A model generated the notes under the pieces. The model searched no databases. It worked only from the letters and a program-made list of their open reading frames with translations, and was not told where the DNA came from. Below are positions 4,676-5,084 of a stretch of DNA of 5,084 nt, one piece after another (position 1 is the stretch's first letter; each line of letters begins with the position of its first letter). The translations under genes were made by a program, and so were the position numbers. This stretch comes from Roseiarcus sp. (lineage in GTDB: Bacteria > Pseudomonadota > Alphaproteobacteria > Rhizobiales > Beijerinckiaceae). The DNA lies in NCBI GenBank assembly GCA_030153205.1, contig JASLHV010000080.1, forward strand, positions 1-5,084. Reading direction: 5' to 3'.

Positions 4676-5084
4676 ACGACGCGACCTCGGGTCGATCGCT
4701 CGGCGTTGGCGCGCCCCGCATTTCGATCGCGATTCTTGCGATGGGCGGGCAGGGCGGCGGCGTGCTCGTGGACTGGATCGTCGCCGTTGCGGAAGCTCAA
4801 AGCTGGGCGGCGCAATCAACCTCGGTGCCGGGCGTTGCGCAACGCACGGGCGCAACAATCTACTATATCGAAATGGCCCCGAGAAAGGATGGCGCCGACC
4901 CGGTTTTGGCGCTCATGCCGACTCCCGGCGACGTCGATATTGTCATCGCCGCCGAATTGATGGAGGCGGGCCGTTCGGTGCTGCGCGGTTTGGTCACGCC
5001 GGACCGTACGACGCTCATCGTCTCCACCCATCGCGCCCTCGCCATTGTTGAGAAGCAGGCGCCCGGCGACGGCGTCGGCGATCC
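4672..5084 (+). CDS. iorB: Indolepyruvate oxidoreductase, beta subunit (IorB), partial
   Basis: Second subunit of the indolepyruvate:ferredoxin oxidoreductase, carrying the POR gamma-type domain that helps bind CoA and completes the active complex with IorA. The frame is open from ATG 4672 to the right edge, 137 codons and two bases, with no stop. The domain begins after a 17-residue lead with ISIAILAMGGQGGGVLVDWI (17-36), the glycine-rich GGQGG motif of this family. Then come QSTSVPGVAQRTGATIYYIE (48-67), which is strongly IorB-like, and VDIVIAAELMEAGRSVLRG (88-106). Archaeal IorB is about 200 residues, while many proteobacterial versions have a long extra C-terminal domain; which applies here cannot be seen. 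The overlap with iorA and the matching function make the pair an operon with high confidence. Confidence 0.92.
   Translation, partial: MNDATSGRSLGVGAPRISIAILAMGGQGGGVLVDWIVAVAEAQSWAAQSTSVPGVAQRTGATIYYIEMAPRKDGADPVLALMPTPGDVDIVIAAELMEAGRSVLRGLVTPDRTTLIVSTHRALAIVEKQAPGDGVGD

Noticed and set aside
3992..4858. Minus-strand open frame of 288 codons opposite iorA and iorB
   Set aside because: Arginine-rich, low-complexity antisense product in high-GC DNA, spanning the junction of two clear genes on the other strand; no family features.
1..5084. A novel defence, mobile or CRISPR-like system
   Set aside because: All substantial coding space belongs to known transporter and oxidoreductase families; no regular repeat array, transposase, integrase or attachment site is visible.

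Overview
The window holds two divergently transcribed operons from what looks like an alphaproteobacterium. That taxonomic guess rests on moderately high GC, frequent GCG/GCC/CGC/ATC codons and the style of the protein sequences, and a database search could change it. No RNA gene, CRISPR array, insertion sequence or phage gene is visible.

Left part, minus strand (1 to 2134). A peptide/nickel-type (DppA/OppA, SBP family 5) periplasmic solute-binding protein of 511 residues with a Tat-like signal peptide is followed 62 bases later by the N-terminal 178 residues of a DppB-type ABC permease, which runs off the left edge. The second permease and the ATPase genes would be expected beyond that edge. 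A 15-codon mini-ORF with a good ribosome binding site fills the gap and ends on the ATGA of the permease start.

Middle (2135 to 2512). A 378-base region between the divergent genes, AT-rich between about 2285 and 2456. It contains a convincing sigma-70-type promoter for the rightward operon (TTGACA 2421-2426, TATGCT 2445-2450), a plausible one for the leftward operon (TTGACA on the minus strand at 2348-2343), and several inverted and direct repeats placed over these elements, which look like regulator sites. No regulator gene is in the window.

Right part, plus strand (2513 to 5084). iorA, complete, 720 residues, encodes the thiamine-diphosphate and iron-sulfur subunit of indolepyruvate:ferredoxin oxidoreductase. 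iorB overlaps it by four bases and is cut off by the right edge after 137 codons. Together they should convert aryl-pyruvates, the transamination products of aromatic amino acids, to aryl-acetyl-CoA plus CO2 while reducing ferredoxin.

The shared control region suggests, without proving it, that the ABC transporter imports a peptide, amino acid or other aromatic compound that feeds the IorAB step. I see no wholly new system. The best leads are the atypical iron-sulfur ligand pattern in IorA (Asp in place of the second Cys of the first cluster, long C-x9-CP spacing in the second), the structured operator region, and the mini-ORF ahead of the permease.
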